This document shows positions 53,574 through 62,363 of a stretch of DNA of 64,000 nt, one piece after another. Where the stretch lies: assembly GCA_963781805.1 (NCBI GenBank), contig CAWAHF010000004.1, positions 1,426,001-1,490,000 on the forward strand, given 5' to 3'. Under the pieces are notes generated by a model that saw nothing but the letters and a program-made list of their open reading frames with translations, was not told where the DNA came from and made no database searches. The translations under genes were made by a program, and so were the position numbers. Positions within the stretch are counted from its first letter, which is position 1. Every line of letters begins with the position of its first letter. Source of the stretch: JAFGPL01 sp963781805. GTDB lineage: Bacteria; Bacteroidota; Bacteroidia; Bacteroidales; UBA10428.

Positions 53574-56003
53574 ATGGAAGATAAGTATCCATATTTTGAA
53601 GAAGAGGAATCTATTGATATCAGGGGATTTATTATTAAAAATCTCAGATATTGGTACCTATATGTTCTTTTTCTAATCGTTTCATTTTTCATAGCCATTT
53701 TAGTTAATAAGTTCTCAACACCTGTATATAAGGTCACTACCTGGGTTCTGATAAGAGATGAGGAAAATCCACTGGATCCTCAACATTTTATCGGAGCTTC
53801 TTTGTATGGAAATCCATACAAGCTTCAAAACGAAATCGGCATACTTAAGTCAAAAGAACTTACACGCCGGGCGCTTCAAAAATTAAATTTTGAGGTTTCC
53901 TATTTCCGTGAAGAAAAATTTATCTCACAGGAGATTTATCAAAACACCCCATTTATTGTTGAATTTGATTCGCTCTTTAATCAACCCATTGGGATTAAAT
54001 TTTCAGTTACCTTCCTTAACGATACCCTGTTAGCTATACATTCTGAGGCTGAAGAAGTTGTTTTGCATAATTTCAAGAGACAGGCCAATAACAGGGTGTT
54101 AAACTATTTTGAATTTTCAGACACTGTGAGCTATGGCGAGTTAACTGGAAATCAATATTGCAGATTCAGATTACTCCCGAATTTTGGTTTATTAAAAGAA
54201 GGGGTGAAGCATAAGAAATATGCATTTCAGTTTAATAGCCTTGCTCAACTAATTGGGACCTACCGCAATTTTGATATTGAATCTTCAAAAAATTCTTCAA
54301 TACTGGTTCTCTCTTTCAAGTGTACAAATGTTGAAAAAGCAGCGGCTTTTCTGAATAACCTAACGAGCATTTATCTTCAAAAAGGCATTGAACGTGATAA
54401 CAAGATTGCCGAAAATACCATAGAATTTATTGATAGTCAACTCAAAGATGTTTCAGACTCGCTGAGATTTTCGGAGGACAGATTACAAAATTTCAAAACC
54501 ACCAATCAGCTAATGGACCTCAGTTACCAGGCACAACAAGTCTATGAAAAATATGAGGATCTGCAGTCAAATAAAGCTGAAATGATGGTAAAATTAAAAT
54601 ATTATGATTACCTGAAAGAATATCTTGAAAAAAATGAAGATGTAAATGACCTTATCGCGCCTTCTTCGATTGATATCAACGATCCTCTGTTGAATAAACT
54701 GCTAATGGAGCTGGCAAATGAGAATTCGGAACGTGCAGATTACGCTTTTAATTCAATTAAAGATAATCCTGCCATCAAAGCGCTCGAATCAAGGATAAAA
54801 GATACCAAGGTAAAACTGCTCGAAAATATTGGAAATATCATAAACGCTACCAACATTTCACTTTCAGAACTTGATACAAGAATTAATGAGTTTGAGGGCC
54901 GTTTAAATAAACTTCCTAAAACCCAACGGGAATTTTTGGGATATGAACGTAAATTTAATCTCAATGATGCATTGTATACATTTTTACTTACAAAAAGAAG
55001 CGAAACCCAGATTTCAAAGGCTTCAAACCTTCCTTCAAATGAAATACTGGATAAAGCTTCAGCAGAGGATAGTGTGCCCATTCAACCCAACAAAAAATTA
55101 AATTACATCATAGCCCTTCTGTTGGGTCTCTTTGTTCCTGCTGCGCTGCTCTATGTGAAAGATTTGTTTAGAGATAAAATTGTGGATAAGGGTGATATTG
55201 ACCGAATTACCAAATTACCTGTAATTGGTCAGATAATCCATAATAAACACAGGGTCAATAATGTGGTTGAGGAATTTCCCAAATCACTTGTGGCAGAATC
55301 GTTCCGTTCTCTGAGAACTAATTTTCAGTTTGTTGGCAACAACCAGAAAAATGTTGTACTGGTTACTTCAATCGTAACAGGAGAAGGCAAAAGCTATGTG
55401 GCCATTAATTTGGCTGCTGTATTTTCGCAAAATCAGAAAAAAGTTATTCTACTGGATTTTGATCTCAGAAAATCAAAGTTAAGTCAGTATTTGCATGTAC
55501 AATGTGAAGAAGGACTTAGCACATACATAAGTGGAAACTCGAAACTTGAAGATATTATTCTCCCCTCGGGCATCTTAAATCTGGATACAATTCTTGCAGG
55601 TCCGATCCCTCCGAATCCTACAGAGCTGATAGCATCATCGAAAACAATAGAATTAATCGAAATTCTTAAAAAAAGATATGACTTTATTATTATTGATTCC
55701 CCTCCCGTGGGAATGGTTTCAGATGCATTATTGCTGGTTAAAAATACAGACGTCAACATATTTGTCATAAGACATGGCTTCACTCCAAAGTCGCTCTTTT
55801 CTTCTATTATTAGTGATATTGAGAAGCGAAATCTTACCAATCTAAACCTCGTAATAAATGATGTTAAAATTTCCAAAAATGGTTATGGGTATGGATATGG
55901 TTACGGGTATGGTTACGGATACGGATATGGTTACGGATATGGTCATTCTGATGAGAAAAAATCCCTGGGCAAACGGATTTCTGATATTTTTACAAAAAAT
56001 TAG
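53574..56003 (+). CDS. Wzc-like chain-length determinant / tyrosine autokinase with (Tyr-Gly)10 tail
   Basis: 809 residues. TM helix 1 (about 26-45), a large periplasmic Wzz-type domain with coiled coil (270-330), TM2 (about 510-528), then a cytoplasmic BY-kinase: Walker A in TGEGKSYVAINLA, Walker A' in VILLDFDLRKSKL, Walker B in FIIIDSPPVG. The C-terminus carries ten alternating Tyr-Gly (about 770-789), the tyrosine cluster that such kinases autophosphorylate to control polymer length. It should form the inner-membrane part of the export complex with the Wza-like protein. No polymerase or other sugar genes follow. Confidence 0.92.
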   Translation: MEDKYPYFEEEESIDIRGFIIKNLRYWYLYVLFLIVSFFIAILVNKFSTPVYKVTTWVLIRDEENPLDPQHFIGASLYGNPYKLQNEIGILKSKELTRRALQKLNFEVSYFREEKFISQEIYQNTPFIVEFDSLFNQPIGIKFSVTFLNDTLLAIHSEAEEVVLHNFKRQANNRVLNYFEFSDTVSYGELTGNQYCRFRLLPNFGLLKEGVKHKKYAFQFNSLAQLIGTYRNFDIESSKNSSILVLSFKCTNVEKAAAFLNNLTSIYLQKGIERDNKIAENTIEFIDSQLKDVSDSLRFSEDRLQNFKTTNQLMDLSYQAQQVYEKYEDLQSNKAEMMVKLKYYDYLKEYLEKNEDVNDLIAPSSIDINDPLLNKLLMELANENSERADYAFNSIKDNPAIKALESRIKDTKVKLLENIGNIINATNISLSELDTRINEFEGRLNKLPKTQREFLGYERKFNLNDALYTFLLTKRSETQISKASNLPSNEILDKASAEDSVPIQPNKKLNYIIALLLGLFVPAALLYVKDLFRDKIVDKGDIDRITKLPVIGQIIHNKHRVNNVVEEFPKSLVAESFRSLRTNFQFVGNNQKNVVLVTSIVTGEGKSYVAINLAAVFSQNQKKVILLDFDLRKSKLSQYLHVQCEEGLSTYISGNSKLEDIILPSGILNLDTILAGPIPPNPTELIASSKTIELIEILKKRYDFIIIDSPPVGMVSDALLLVKNTDVNIFVIRHGFTPKSLFSSIISDIEKRNLTNLNLVINDVKISKNGYGYGYGYGYGYGYGYGYGYGHSDEKKSLGKRISDIFTKN
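55881..55943 (+). repeat. Hexanucleotide coding repeat GGN-TAY (x10)
   Basis: Ten consecutive GGN TAY units ending in GGT encode the Tyr-Gly tail of the Wzc-like kinase. Third positions vary (GGT/GGG/GGA, TAT/TAC), but the 6-bp register is perfect, so unit number could change by slippage without breaking the frame. Confidence 0.9.
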
Positions 56004-56010
56004 TCCGACT

Positions 56011-56466
56011 TTAAACTGAAAGTTCCTTATATTCAGGTATTCCCGTAAGAAATTCATAATTCCGGTTTTCAAAATCAAGTTTCATGCAATAGTGTTTCAA
56101 TCCATTTGAAATTAAAAGAAATCGCACATTTAAAGTGATATTGTATCGAACGATCTGATCAAATACCTCTTGGCTAAGTTTGACTTCAGGAGCTTTAAAT
56201 TCCAGTATCATCACAGGGTTGCCATGTCTGGAAAACACTACAGCATCACATCGTTTTGAAAGTTTGTTAACCTTAATTTCATATTCAATCCCAATAAGGG
56301 CTTGCGGATATTCCAGTTCCAGCGTCAAATATTTAATATAGTTTTGCCTGACCCACTCTTCAGGAGTTAGGGTAACATACTTTTTCCTTATTTCATCATA
56401 AATAAGTTGTTTTTTACCATCTTGCAGTAATTTAAACTGAAATTCAGGCAGATTGAGCTGTTGCAT
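56011..56466 (-). CDS. Stand-alone HsdR N-terminal-like (restriction endonuclease fold) protein
   Basis: 151 residues. It matches the type I restriction R-protein N-terminal domain: RCDAVVFSRHGNPVMILEFKAPEVKLS holds the D...ExK nuclease core (about residues 75-95). No helicase or methylase is fused or adjacent. In Bacteroidota this short gene is commonly found beside holA, as here (divergent, 105 bp apart). Function unknown; not evidence for a restriction system. Confidence 0.83.
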   Translation of the reverse strand: MQQLNLPEFQFKLLQDGKKQLIYDEIRKKYVTLTPEEWVRQNYIKYLTLELEYPQALIGIEYEIKVNKLSKRCDAVVFSRHGNPVMILEFKAPEVKLSQEVFDQIVRYNITLNVRFLLISNGLKHYCMKLDFENRNYEFLTGIPEYKELSV

Positions 56467-56535
56467 TGCTTTTTAGATGATTGCAAATATAGGATCCGGT
56501 TTTTACTAAAAATAATTTTTAGGGCAGAAATCGAC

Positions 56536-56543
56536 TATTTTTG
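56536..56543 (+). promoter_or_regulatory. Candidate -7 box of holA
   Basis: TATTTTTG fits TAnnTTTG and ends 28 bp before ATG 56572. No clear -33 TTG. It lies within the 105-bp divergent region. Confidence 0.3.
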
Positions 56544-56571
56544 TTTTCTTTGTATACACAAGATTAATCAA

Positions 56572-57573
56572 ATGACTTTTGAACAGTTATTGTCGGACTT
56601 ACAGAATAAAAATTTCCATCACATATATCTTCTGATGGGTGATGAGCCATACTATATTGATAAAATCTCAGAATATATCGAAAAAAATGCGTTGGAAGAA
56701 TCTGAAAAATCTTTCAACCAGGTGATACTTTATGGAAATGATATTGATGCAGCTGTGGTTATCAATACTTCCAAAAGATACCCGATGATGTCAAAATACC
56801 AGGTAGTAATTGTAAAGGAGGCACAGAATATTAAAAACTTTGATGATTTGATTTACTATGTGGAAAGTCCTCTGAAATCAACCATTCTTGTACTGAACTA
56901 TAAATATAAGAAGCTTGATAAACGGAAGAAACTTTACACTTCCATCACAAAAAATGCTGTTGTTTTCGAATCGAACAAATTGTACGATAGTAAAATACCC
57001 GATTGGATATCAGGATACCTTTCAAAAAAAAAATTAAGTATTCAACCTGCTGCTGCAGTTTTACTGGGAGAGTTTCTCGGAAATGATTTAGGCAAAATAG
57101 TGAACGAACTTGAAAAGTTAATTCTCACGTTACCTCAAAATGAAAAAACCATAAACTCGTTACATATTGAGAAAAACATTGGGATAAGTAAGGATTATAA
57201 TAATTTTGAACTTCAGAATGCTCTCGCAACTAAGGATGTACTTAAGGCAAACCGGATTATTAATTATTTTGATAAAAACCAGAAGAACAATCCTATAACA
57301 CTGACTATTACTTCATTGTACTATTACTTCAGCAAAATTTTGCTATACCATAATTTATCAGATAAATCAAAAGGCAGTGTAGCTGCATCTCTGAAAATTA
57401 ATCCTTATTTTGTTGGGGATTATCAAAAAGCAGCAAGGAGTTTTTCGTTAGGTAAAACCATACATATTATTTCTTTGTTACGTGAATATGATTTAAAATC
57501 GAAAGGAGCCGGCAACAATTCAGCATCACCGGGAGATTTACTTAAAGAATTAATTTACAAGATTTTACATTAA
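56572..57573 (+). CDS. holA: DNA polymerase III delta subunit
   Basis: 334 residues, usual length for HolA. N-terminal IYLLMGDEPYYIDKISEYIE is the typical start of the AAA+-like clamp-loader delta fold; YPMMSKYQVVIVKEAQNI and the mid-region LLGEFLGNDLGKIVNELEKL also match. It opens the sliding clamp during loading. The frame extends upstream to 56461, but ATG 56572 gives the family N-terminus. Confidence 0.92.
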   Translation: MTFEQLLSDLQNKNFHHIYLLMGDEPYYIDKISEYIEKNALEESEKSFNQVILYGNDIDAAVVINTSKRYPMMSKYQVVIVKEAQNIKNFDDLIYYVESPLKSTILVLNYKYKKLDKRKKLYTSITKNAVVFESNKLYDSKIPDWISGYLSKKKLSIQPAAAVLLGEFLGNDLGKIVNELEKLILTLPQNEKTINSLHIEKNIGISKDYNNFELQNALATKDVLKANRIINYFDKNQKNNPITLTITSLYYYFSKILLYHNLSDKSKGSVAASLKINPYFVGDYQKAARSFSLGKTIHIISLLREYDLKSKGAGNNSASPGDLLKELIYKILH

Positions 57574-57606
57574 TGTATCAATAAACACTATCTAATACTA
57601 AGAATA

Positions 57607-58224
57607 ATGACTATAGCCATAATTATTGTAACCGCATTGGTATCCATCGCAGGTTTTCAAAATACCGGACTATTCTCAAAACTTCATTTCAATGCCTATC
57701 AGATATATTACCGAAAGGAGTGGTATCGCTTGCTTACGCATGGTTTTTTGCATGTAAACTATACTCACCTGATAGTTAATATGTTCGTACTGTTTATGTT
57801 TGGTACTTCAGCTGAAAGATGGATGAAGATTTTGGAAACAGACGGATTGATAAAATATCATAATGTCGTATATATCGGTTTTTATCTTGGAGCAATTGTT
57901 ATTTCTTCATTGTTAAGCCTATTTAAGCACAAAGACAATGCCTGGTATAATTCGGTTGGCGCATCGGGCGCAGTGTCCGCAGTATTGTTTTTTAATATTT
58001 TTTTCAATCCATGGGAAAAACTCTATGTCTATGCCTTAATCCCTGTACCCGGTATTATTCTCGGGATATTATACCTGGTGTATTCGCAGTTTATGAGTAA
58101 AAAAGACAACGACAATATCAATCACGATGCCCATTTAATAGGCGCGGTGTTTGGTCTGATTTTTCCATTGTTGCTAAATGTCAGGCTAATCAATCATTTT
58201 ATCTTTGAATTGCTTAGGAGGTAA
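57607..58224 (+). CDS. Rhomboid-family intramembrane serine protease
   Basis: 205 residues, about six TM helices. Catalytic Ser in VGASGAVSAVLFF (about 120) and His in NHDAHLIGAVFG (about 178); the upstream THLIVNMFVLFMFG carries the conserved H-x3-N. It is expected in the inner membrane, cleaving TM helices of unknown substrates. Short N-terminus without additional domains. 33 bp after holA. Confidence 0.9.
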   Translation: MTIAIIIVTALVSIAGFQNTGLFSKLHFNAYQIYYRKEWYRLLTHGFLHVNYTHLIVNMFVLFMFGTSAERWMKILETDGLIKYHNVVYIGFYLGAIVISSLLSLFKHKDNAWYNSVGASGAVSAVLFFNIFFNPWEKLYVYALIPVPGIILGILYLVYSQFMSKKDNDNINHDAHLIGAVFGLIFPLLLNVRLINHFIFELLRR

Positions 58225-58250
58225 GTTTTCTGATATGAAGATGGGAAAAG

Positions 58251-59117
58251 ATGAATATATCTAATTTTGTATGTCTGAATGGCGCTTTCCTGAAAACAGA
58301 TAAGCCATTACTGGATTCGAATAACAGAAGTTTTTTATATGGAGATGCACTGTTTGAAACAATTCATGCAAATGGTACCGAACCCCAGTTTTTTGAAAAA
58401 CATCTTAGCAGACTCTTGCAGGGAATGAAAGTCGTGAAAATGGAAATTCCTGATTTCTTCGGAGCGGATTATTTCATCAGGCATATCAAAGGAGTCCTTA
58501 CCCGAAATAAGCAATTTAAGGGAGCCAGAGTCAGGCTTACCGTTTTCAGAAATAGCGGGGGTCTATATTCTCCCAAATCCAATCAGGTATCTTTTCTGAT
58601 TGAGAGTTCACTCCTTGAAAAAGATATTTATACTCTGAATTCCGCTGGATTAACCATTGACATTTTTTCAGAAATTCTTAAGCCTTTAAATGTTCTATCG
58701 AGGTTGAAATCAACAAGCTCATTGTTGTTTGTGCTTGCCGGAATTTATAAGAATGAACATAGCCTCGACGATTGCCTTTTGCTGAATGAAAAAGAGCGGA
58801 TATGTGAATCTGTCAGTTCGAATCTTTTTCTACTGAAAGGGGACAAATTTTATACACCCTCGTTGAAGGAAGGATGTCTGCCTGGAATCATGCGGGAAGT
58901 AATTTCTGATATTATACGAAAAGGAGGTTATGTTCTTGATGATGATTGCGCTATCACTAGTTCAGATTTGGTTGCTGCTGATGAGGCATTTCTTACAAAT
59001 GCCGTCAATGGTATAAGATGGATTTTAGCTTTCAGAAATAAAAGATATTATAATAAGGCATGTAAATCGTTGGTAAACAGCCTCAATGATGCTGTATTTG
59101 GGAATCAATTCATTTGA
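58251..59117 (+). CDS. Class IV aminotransferase-like PLP enzyme (aminodeoxychorismate lyase / branched-chain aminotransferase type)
   Basis: 288 residues. Fold-type IV motifs: NRSFLYGDALFETIHANG near the N-terminus, the probable PLP lysine in LSRLKSTSSLLFVLAG (about 152), the PLP-ring Glu in ERICESVSSNLFLLKGD (about 187) and phosphate-binding SLKEGCLPGIMREVI (about 205). Motifs cannot separate PabC (folate synthesis) from IlvE or D-amino acid aminotransferase; size favours PabC-like. Its 3' end overlaps the convergent YqgE gene by 13 bp. Confidence 0.85.
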   Translation: MNISNFVCLNGAFLKTDKPLLDSNNRSFLYGDALFETIHANGTEPQFFEKHLSRLLQGMKVVKMEIPDFFGADYFIRHIKGVLTRNKQFKGARVRLTVFRNSGGLYSPKSNQVSFLIESSLLEKDIYTLNSAGLTIDIFSEILKPLNVLSRLKSTSSLLFVLAGIYKNEHSLDDCLLLNEKERICESVSSNLFLLKGDKFYTPSLKEGCLPGIMREVISDIIRKGGYVLDDDCAITSSDLVAADEAFLTNAVNGIRWILAFRNKRYYNKACKSLVNSLNDAVFGNQFI

Positions 59118-59692
59118 GGATTTTCCGGAAAATTTGACCACATTTCATATTTCTTCCCCATTCTTTTAAGTGCAGTCTTCCAGAAATGTTTATTCATTGG
59201 AGCCATTATTTCGAAAGGATCAATTTCGGCAACAACCCAGGCATTTTCAGAAAGCTCCTCTTCAAGTTGATTCTCATGCCAGCCCGAATATCCAAGAAAA
59301 AATCGTATATTTTCTTTATTGAGATTTTTTGATTCAATGAGTTTTTTTACAACATCAAAATCACCGCCCCAGTATATATTTTCCAATACCTTAACACTGT
59401 TGGGAATTATATCGCCAAGAGTATGAAGGTAATGAAGCGTATTTGTATTAACCGGTCCGCCCAACGATACCAAAGCATCCGTTTTGGGAAAATCATTTAT
59501 CACTTCATCCACATGAAGATTGACTGGCTTATTTAACACAAATCCTACAGTTCCCTCTGCTGTATGTTCGGTAATAAACACAATGGATCGTTTAAAATAA
59601 TTATCCTGAAGAAAAGGTTCAGATATTAAAATTTTACCCTTTGAAGGGGAAATTAAATTATCGGGATCAAAAAAATTATAATCCAGTTCCAT
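59105..59692 (-). CDS. YqgE/AlgH family protein
   Basis: 195 residues. Family landmarks are SPSKGKILISEPFLQDNYFKRSIVFI, GTVGFVLNKPVN, SLGGPVNTNTLHYLHT and FFLGYSGWHENQLEEEL. A widely conserved protein of unresolved function, called AlgH in Pseudomonas. Overlaps the convergent aminotransferase gene end. Confidence 0.93.
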   Translation of the reverse strand: MELDYNFFDPDNLISPSKGKILISEPFLQDNYFKRSIVFITEHTAEGTVGFVLNKPVNLHVDEVINDFPKTDALVSLGGPVNTNTLHYLHTLGDIIPNSVKVLENIYWGGDFDVVKKLIESKNLNKENIRFFLGYSGWHENQLEEELSENAWVVAEIDPFEIMAPMNKHFWKTALKRMGKKYEMWSNFPENPQMN

Positions 59693-59762
59693 TGATATAT
59701 CTAATTGATATCAAATTTATACCAAATTCAATTAAATACAATTTTTGAAATGTTAAATATTG

Positions 59763-60041
59763 TTATTCAGAATGATTTTGATTAAAAATATGGTTTTGCC
59801 TGATATGATTGGCAATTTCATTCAAAGTTACTTCATCAAAATCAAACCGATAAAAAGTTTTAAAAAGTTCAACCTTTAGTTCAATCTCTGAAATATCAGG
59901 ATTCCTTTCCTTTATACGGTTTTGGATTATTGTTCGCGACAAATCAGTCAATTCGAATAGACACTCAAACTTTTCTTTTAATGTTTTAGAATTCATTATT
60001 TCGAATTGCTTCAAAAGAATATTTCTGGGTGTGTCATTCAT
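59763..60041 (-). CDS. Small protein partner of nucleotidyltransferase
   Basis: 92 residues, not matched to a named family. Mostly helical, charged; LSRTIIQNRIKERNPDISEIELKVELFKTFYRFD is the most distinctive segment. Its start overlaps the end of the upstream nucleotidyltransferase gene by 8 bp, so the two are translationally coupled. Such small genes beside minimal nucleotidyltransferases can be partners in toxin-antitoxin or abortive-infection-like modules; no direct motif proves that here. Confidence 0.65.
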   Translation of the reverse strand: MNDTPRNILLKQFEIMNSKTLKEKFECLFELTDLSRTIIQNRIKERNPDISEIELKVELFKTFYRFDFDEVTLNEIANHIRQNHIFNQNHSE

Positions 60042-60567
60042 TTATCAGAAGATTATAGGTATTCAGATTAAGTTTTTCACACCAATTCTCTATATATTCC
60101 TTATCAATATTTGAAAGAAGCAATAAATTTTCAATATCTTTTGTTTGTTTTTCACTTTGATATTGTTGTATCCAGATAATTTTAGCCACTATTAAATCTT
60201 CCGGGCTTATTACCCAAATATCAATATTAAATTCACTGACTTTTCTCCTACGGTTGAATGCTATTGTGAAATACTCAGATTTTTTAAGAATAATAAAATC
60301 TATTTTAAAGCCTGTGGTGTTATCAATCAGATTGAACATTCCCTGATTTCTGATTTCATTTCTTATTGTATTCTTGTTGTAATAACAATTTGGAAATAAT
60401 GATAAAAAAAAATCTACTTTATTTTCTTCGAGTTCAATCACAATATCAATATCCCTTGTCATTCGTGGTATAGTATAAATATTTAAGGCAATACTTCCCG
60501 AGATCATATATCGAATATTTGCCTCGTCAATTGATTTACAAATATGTTTAAGTAAATCTAAAATCAT
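60034..60567 (-). CDS. Nucleotidyltransferase-fold protein (AbiEii/MNT-like)
   Basis: 177 residues. ISGSIALNIYTIPRMTRDIDIVIEL contains the GS...RxTxDIDI signature of the polymerase-beta-like nucleotidyltransferase fold (about 20-48), and IDFIILKKSE provides the third acidic position. VISPEDLIVAKIIW is typical of AbiEii-like and DUF6036-type proteins. Overlaps the 92-residue gene by 8 bp and likely acts with it. Substrate unknown: transfer of a nucleotide to RNA or protein is possible. Confidence 0.78.
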   Translation of the reverse strand: MILDLLKHICKSIDEANIRYMISGSIALNIYTIPRMTRDIDIVIELEENKVDFFLSLFPNCYYNKNTIRNEIRNQGMFNLIDNTTGFKIDFIILKKSEYFTIAFNRRRKVSEFNIDIWVISPEDLIVAKIIWIQQYQSEKQTKDIENLLLLSNIDKEYIENWCEKLNLNTYNLLINE

Positions 60568-60735
60568 TTATACGAATTTGATTTGATATCCAGATTTCTC
60601 ATGATATTCCATAATCAAATTTATTAAAACATTTCAACTATTTACAATTCGCATTCCGTTTCGTCTGTTCTTTTTCTTATAATAAAATAAATACTTGCAA
60701 AAAAGTTATTATTTTGCACTTGTAAGATATTCAAT

Positions 60736-62181
60736 ATGAAACCTAAACCACAGCCTTCTCTTTTCCACTCATTTATTCCTATCGTTTTTCTAATTATCTT
60801 TCTTTCTTTAAATGTAATAATCTTTAAAGATGATACCCTGGCAGGTTCCAATCAGATAATACTTATGCTTTCAGCCTGCGTTGCAGGAATTATTGCTTAC
60901 CGGCTTAAAATTTCATGGGGCAAGATTCGTGATTCGATTATGAAAAGTATTGATACTGCCATGCCTTCAATTCTGATTTTATTAGTGATAGGGTCTCTAG
61001 CAGGTACATGGCTTATCAGTGGTATTGTTCCCTTAATGATTTATTATGGTTTGAAAATTATACATCCATCTGTATTTCTTTTTACAGCATTGATTGTTTG
61101 CTGTCTTGTAAGCCTGGTTACAGGAAGCTCCTGGTCTACTATTGCAACCATCGGGGTTGCACTATTAGGGATTGGCAAAACTTTAGGTATGCATGAAGGA
61201 CTAGTGGCGGGAGCTATTATTTCAGGTTCTTATTTTGGAGATAAGATGTCTCCGCTATCTGACACAACCAACCTGGCTCCTGCGGTTGCGGGTACCGATC
61301 TGTTTACTCATATCAGATATATGGTGATTACCACCACACCTAGTATTATCATTACCATGATCATTTTCCTCATCATCGGATTAAATTCAAATTATGCACT
61401 CGCTGACAAAAATGTTGATATTGTGCTCGCATCTATTAAAAATAGCTTTAACCTGAATCCGTTGCTCATACTGGTACCTGTTATCTTAATTGTGATTATT
61501 GTCAAGAAAGTACCGGCGCTTCCTGCACTATTGGCAGGGACCCTTTTGGGAGCCGCTGCTGCTTTGATATTTCAACCTCAGGTGATAAATCAGCTTAACA
61601 CAGAAGGATTGAACAAATTTGAGGCATCGTACAGCATCATTATGAAATCGATGTTCGGTGGAATTTCTATTAAAACAGACAATGCAACTCTAAATGAACT
61701 CTTCTCTACAAGCGGTATGGCAGGTATGTTAAATACTGTATGGCTCATCATTTCTGCAATGGTTTTTGGAGGATCTATGGAAGCTGCCGGCTTACTGACA
61801 CGCATTTCAAAATCAGTTGTAAAGTTTGCCCATTCCACAGGTTCGCTAATTGCCTCAACTATAGCCACGTGTATATTTTTTAATCTTACTGCTTCCGATC
61901 AGTATATTTCCATAGTAGTTCCCGGCAGGATGTATGCTAAAACTTTCCGCGAACGAGGGTTGAAACCGGAAGTTCTGAGCCGTACGCTCGAAGATGCAGG
62001 CACCCTGACATCTGTTCTGGTACCATGGAATACTTGTGGAGCAACGCAGGCAAAGGTTTTGGGGGTGGCTACGCTTACCTATTTACCTTATTGCTTCTTT
62101 AATATTATAAATCCTATTGTATCGGTTACCATTGCATATCTTAATTATAAGATTAGAAGAATTGATGACGAGAAGTTGTAA
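60736..62181 (+). CDS. nhaC: NhaC-type Na+/H+ antiporter
   Basis: 481 residues, about 11-12 TM helices. Family motifs include VTGSSWSTIATIGVALLGIG, GAIISGSYFGDKMSPLSDTT and NLAPAVAGTDLFTHIRYM. NhaC proteins exchange Na+ for H+ (some are malate/lactate antiporters). Together with the ion-pumping hydrogenase it suggests active sodium/proton cycling, an inference. Ends 2 bp before the heptamer repeat cluster. Confidence 0.9.
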   Translation: MKPKPQPSLFHSFIPIVFLIIFLSLNVIIFKDDTLAGSNQIILMLSACVAGIIAYRLKISWGKIRDSIMKSIDTAMPSILILLVIGSLAGTWLISGIVPLMIYYGLKIIHPSVFLFTALIVCCLVSLVTGSSWSTIATIGVALLGIGKTLGMHEGLVAGAIISGSYFGDKMSPLSDTTNLAPAVAGTDLFTHIRYMVITTTPSIIITMIIFLIIGLNSNYALADKNVDIVLASIKNSFNLNPLLILVPVILIVIIVKKVPALPALLAGTLLGAAAALIFQPQVINQLNTEGLNKFEASYSIIMKSMFGGISIKTDNATLNELFSTSGMAGMLNTVWLIISAMVFGGSMEAAGLLTRISKSVVKFAHSTGSLIASTIATCIFFNLTASDQYISIVVPGRMYAKTFRERGLKPEVLSRTLEDAGTLTSVLVPWNTCGATQAKVLGVATLTYLPYCFFNIINPIVSVTIAYLNYKIRRIDDEKL

Positions 62182-62183
62182 GA

Positions 62184-62341
62184 GTTCCGGGTTGCGGGTT
62201 CCGGGTTCCAAGTTTCAGGCTTGCCCACCGAAACTTCAGTGAAGTTTGATTCCAAGTTTCGGGTTCAAAGTTCCGAATTCCGAGTTCCTAGTTCCAAGTT
62301 TCAAGTTCCGGGCTTGCCAACCGAAACTTCAGTGAAGGTTG
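62184..62341. repeat. Degenerate heptamer repeat array with two palindrome-containing insertions
   Basis: Five heptamers of consensus GTTYCRR (62184-62218), a 31-bp segment (62218-62248), nine more heptamers (62249-62311), then a second copy of the segment (62311-62341), 93 bp from the first. The segment contains AAACTTCA-G-TGAAGTTT, a perfect palindrome in copy 1. Read on the minus strand the heptamers are YYGRAAC, the same family as (TTGAAAC)10 at 524-593. It fills the gap between convergent nhaC and aguA. Confidence 0.85.
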
Positions 62342-62363
62342 GTTCAGAGTTGCGGGTGAAAAC

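Noticed and set aside
56011..56466. Restriction-modification system
   Set aside because: Only a stand-alone HsdR N-terminal-like domain is present, with no helicase, specificity or methylase gene; such genes are commonly found beside holA in Bacteroidota.
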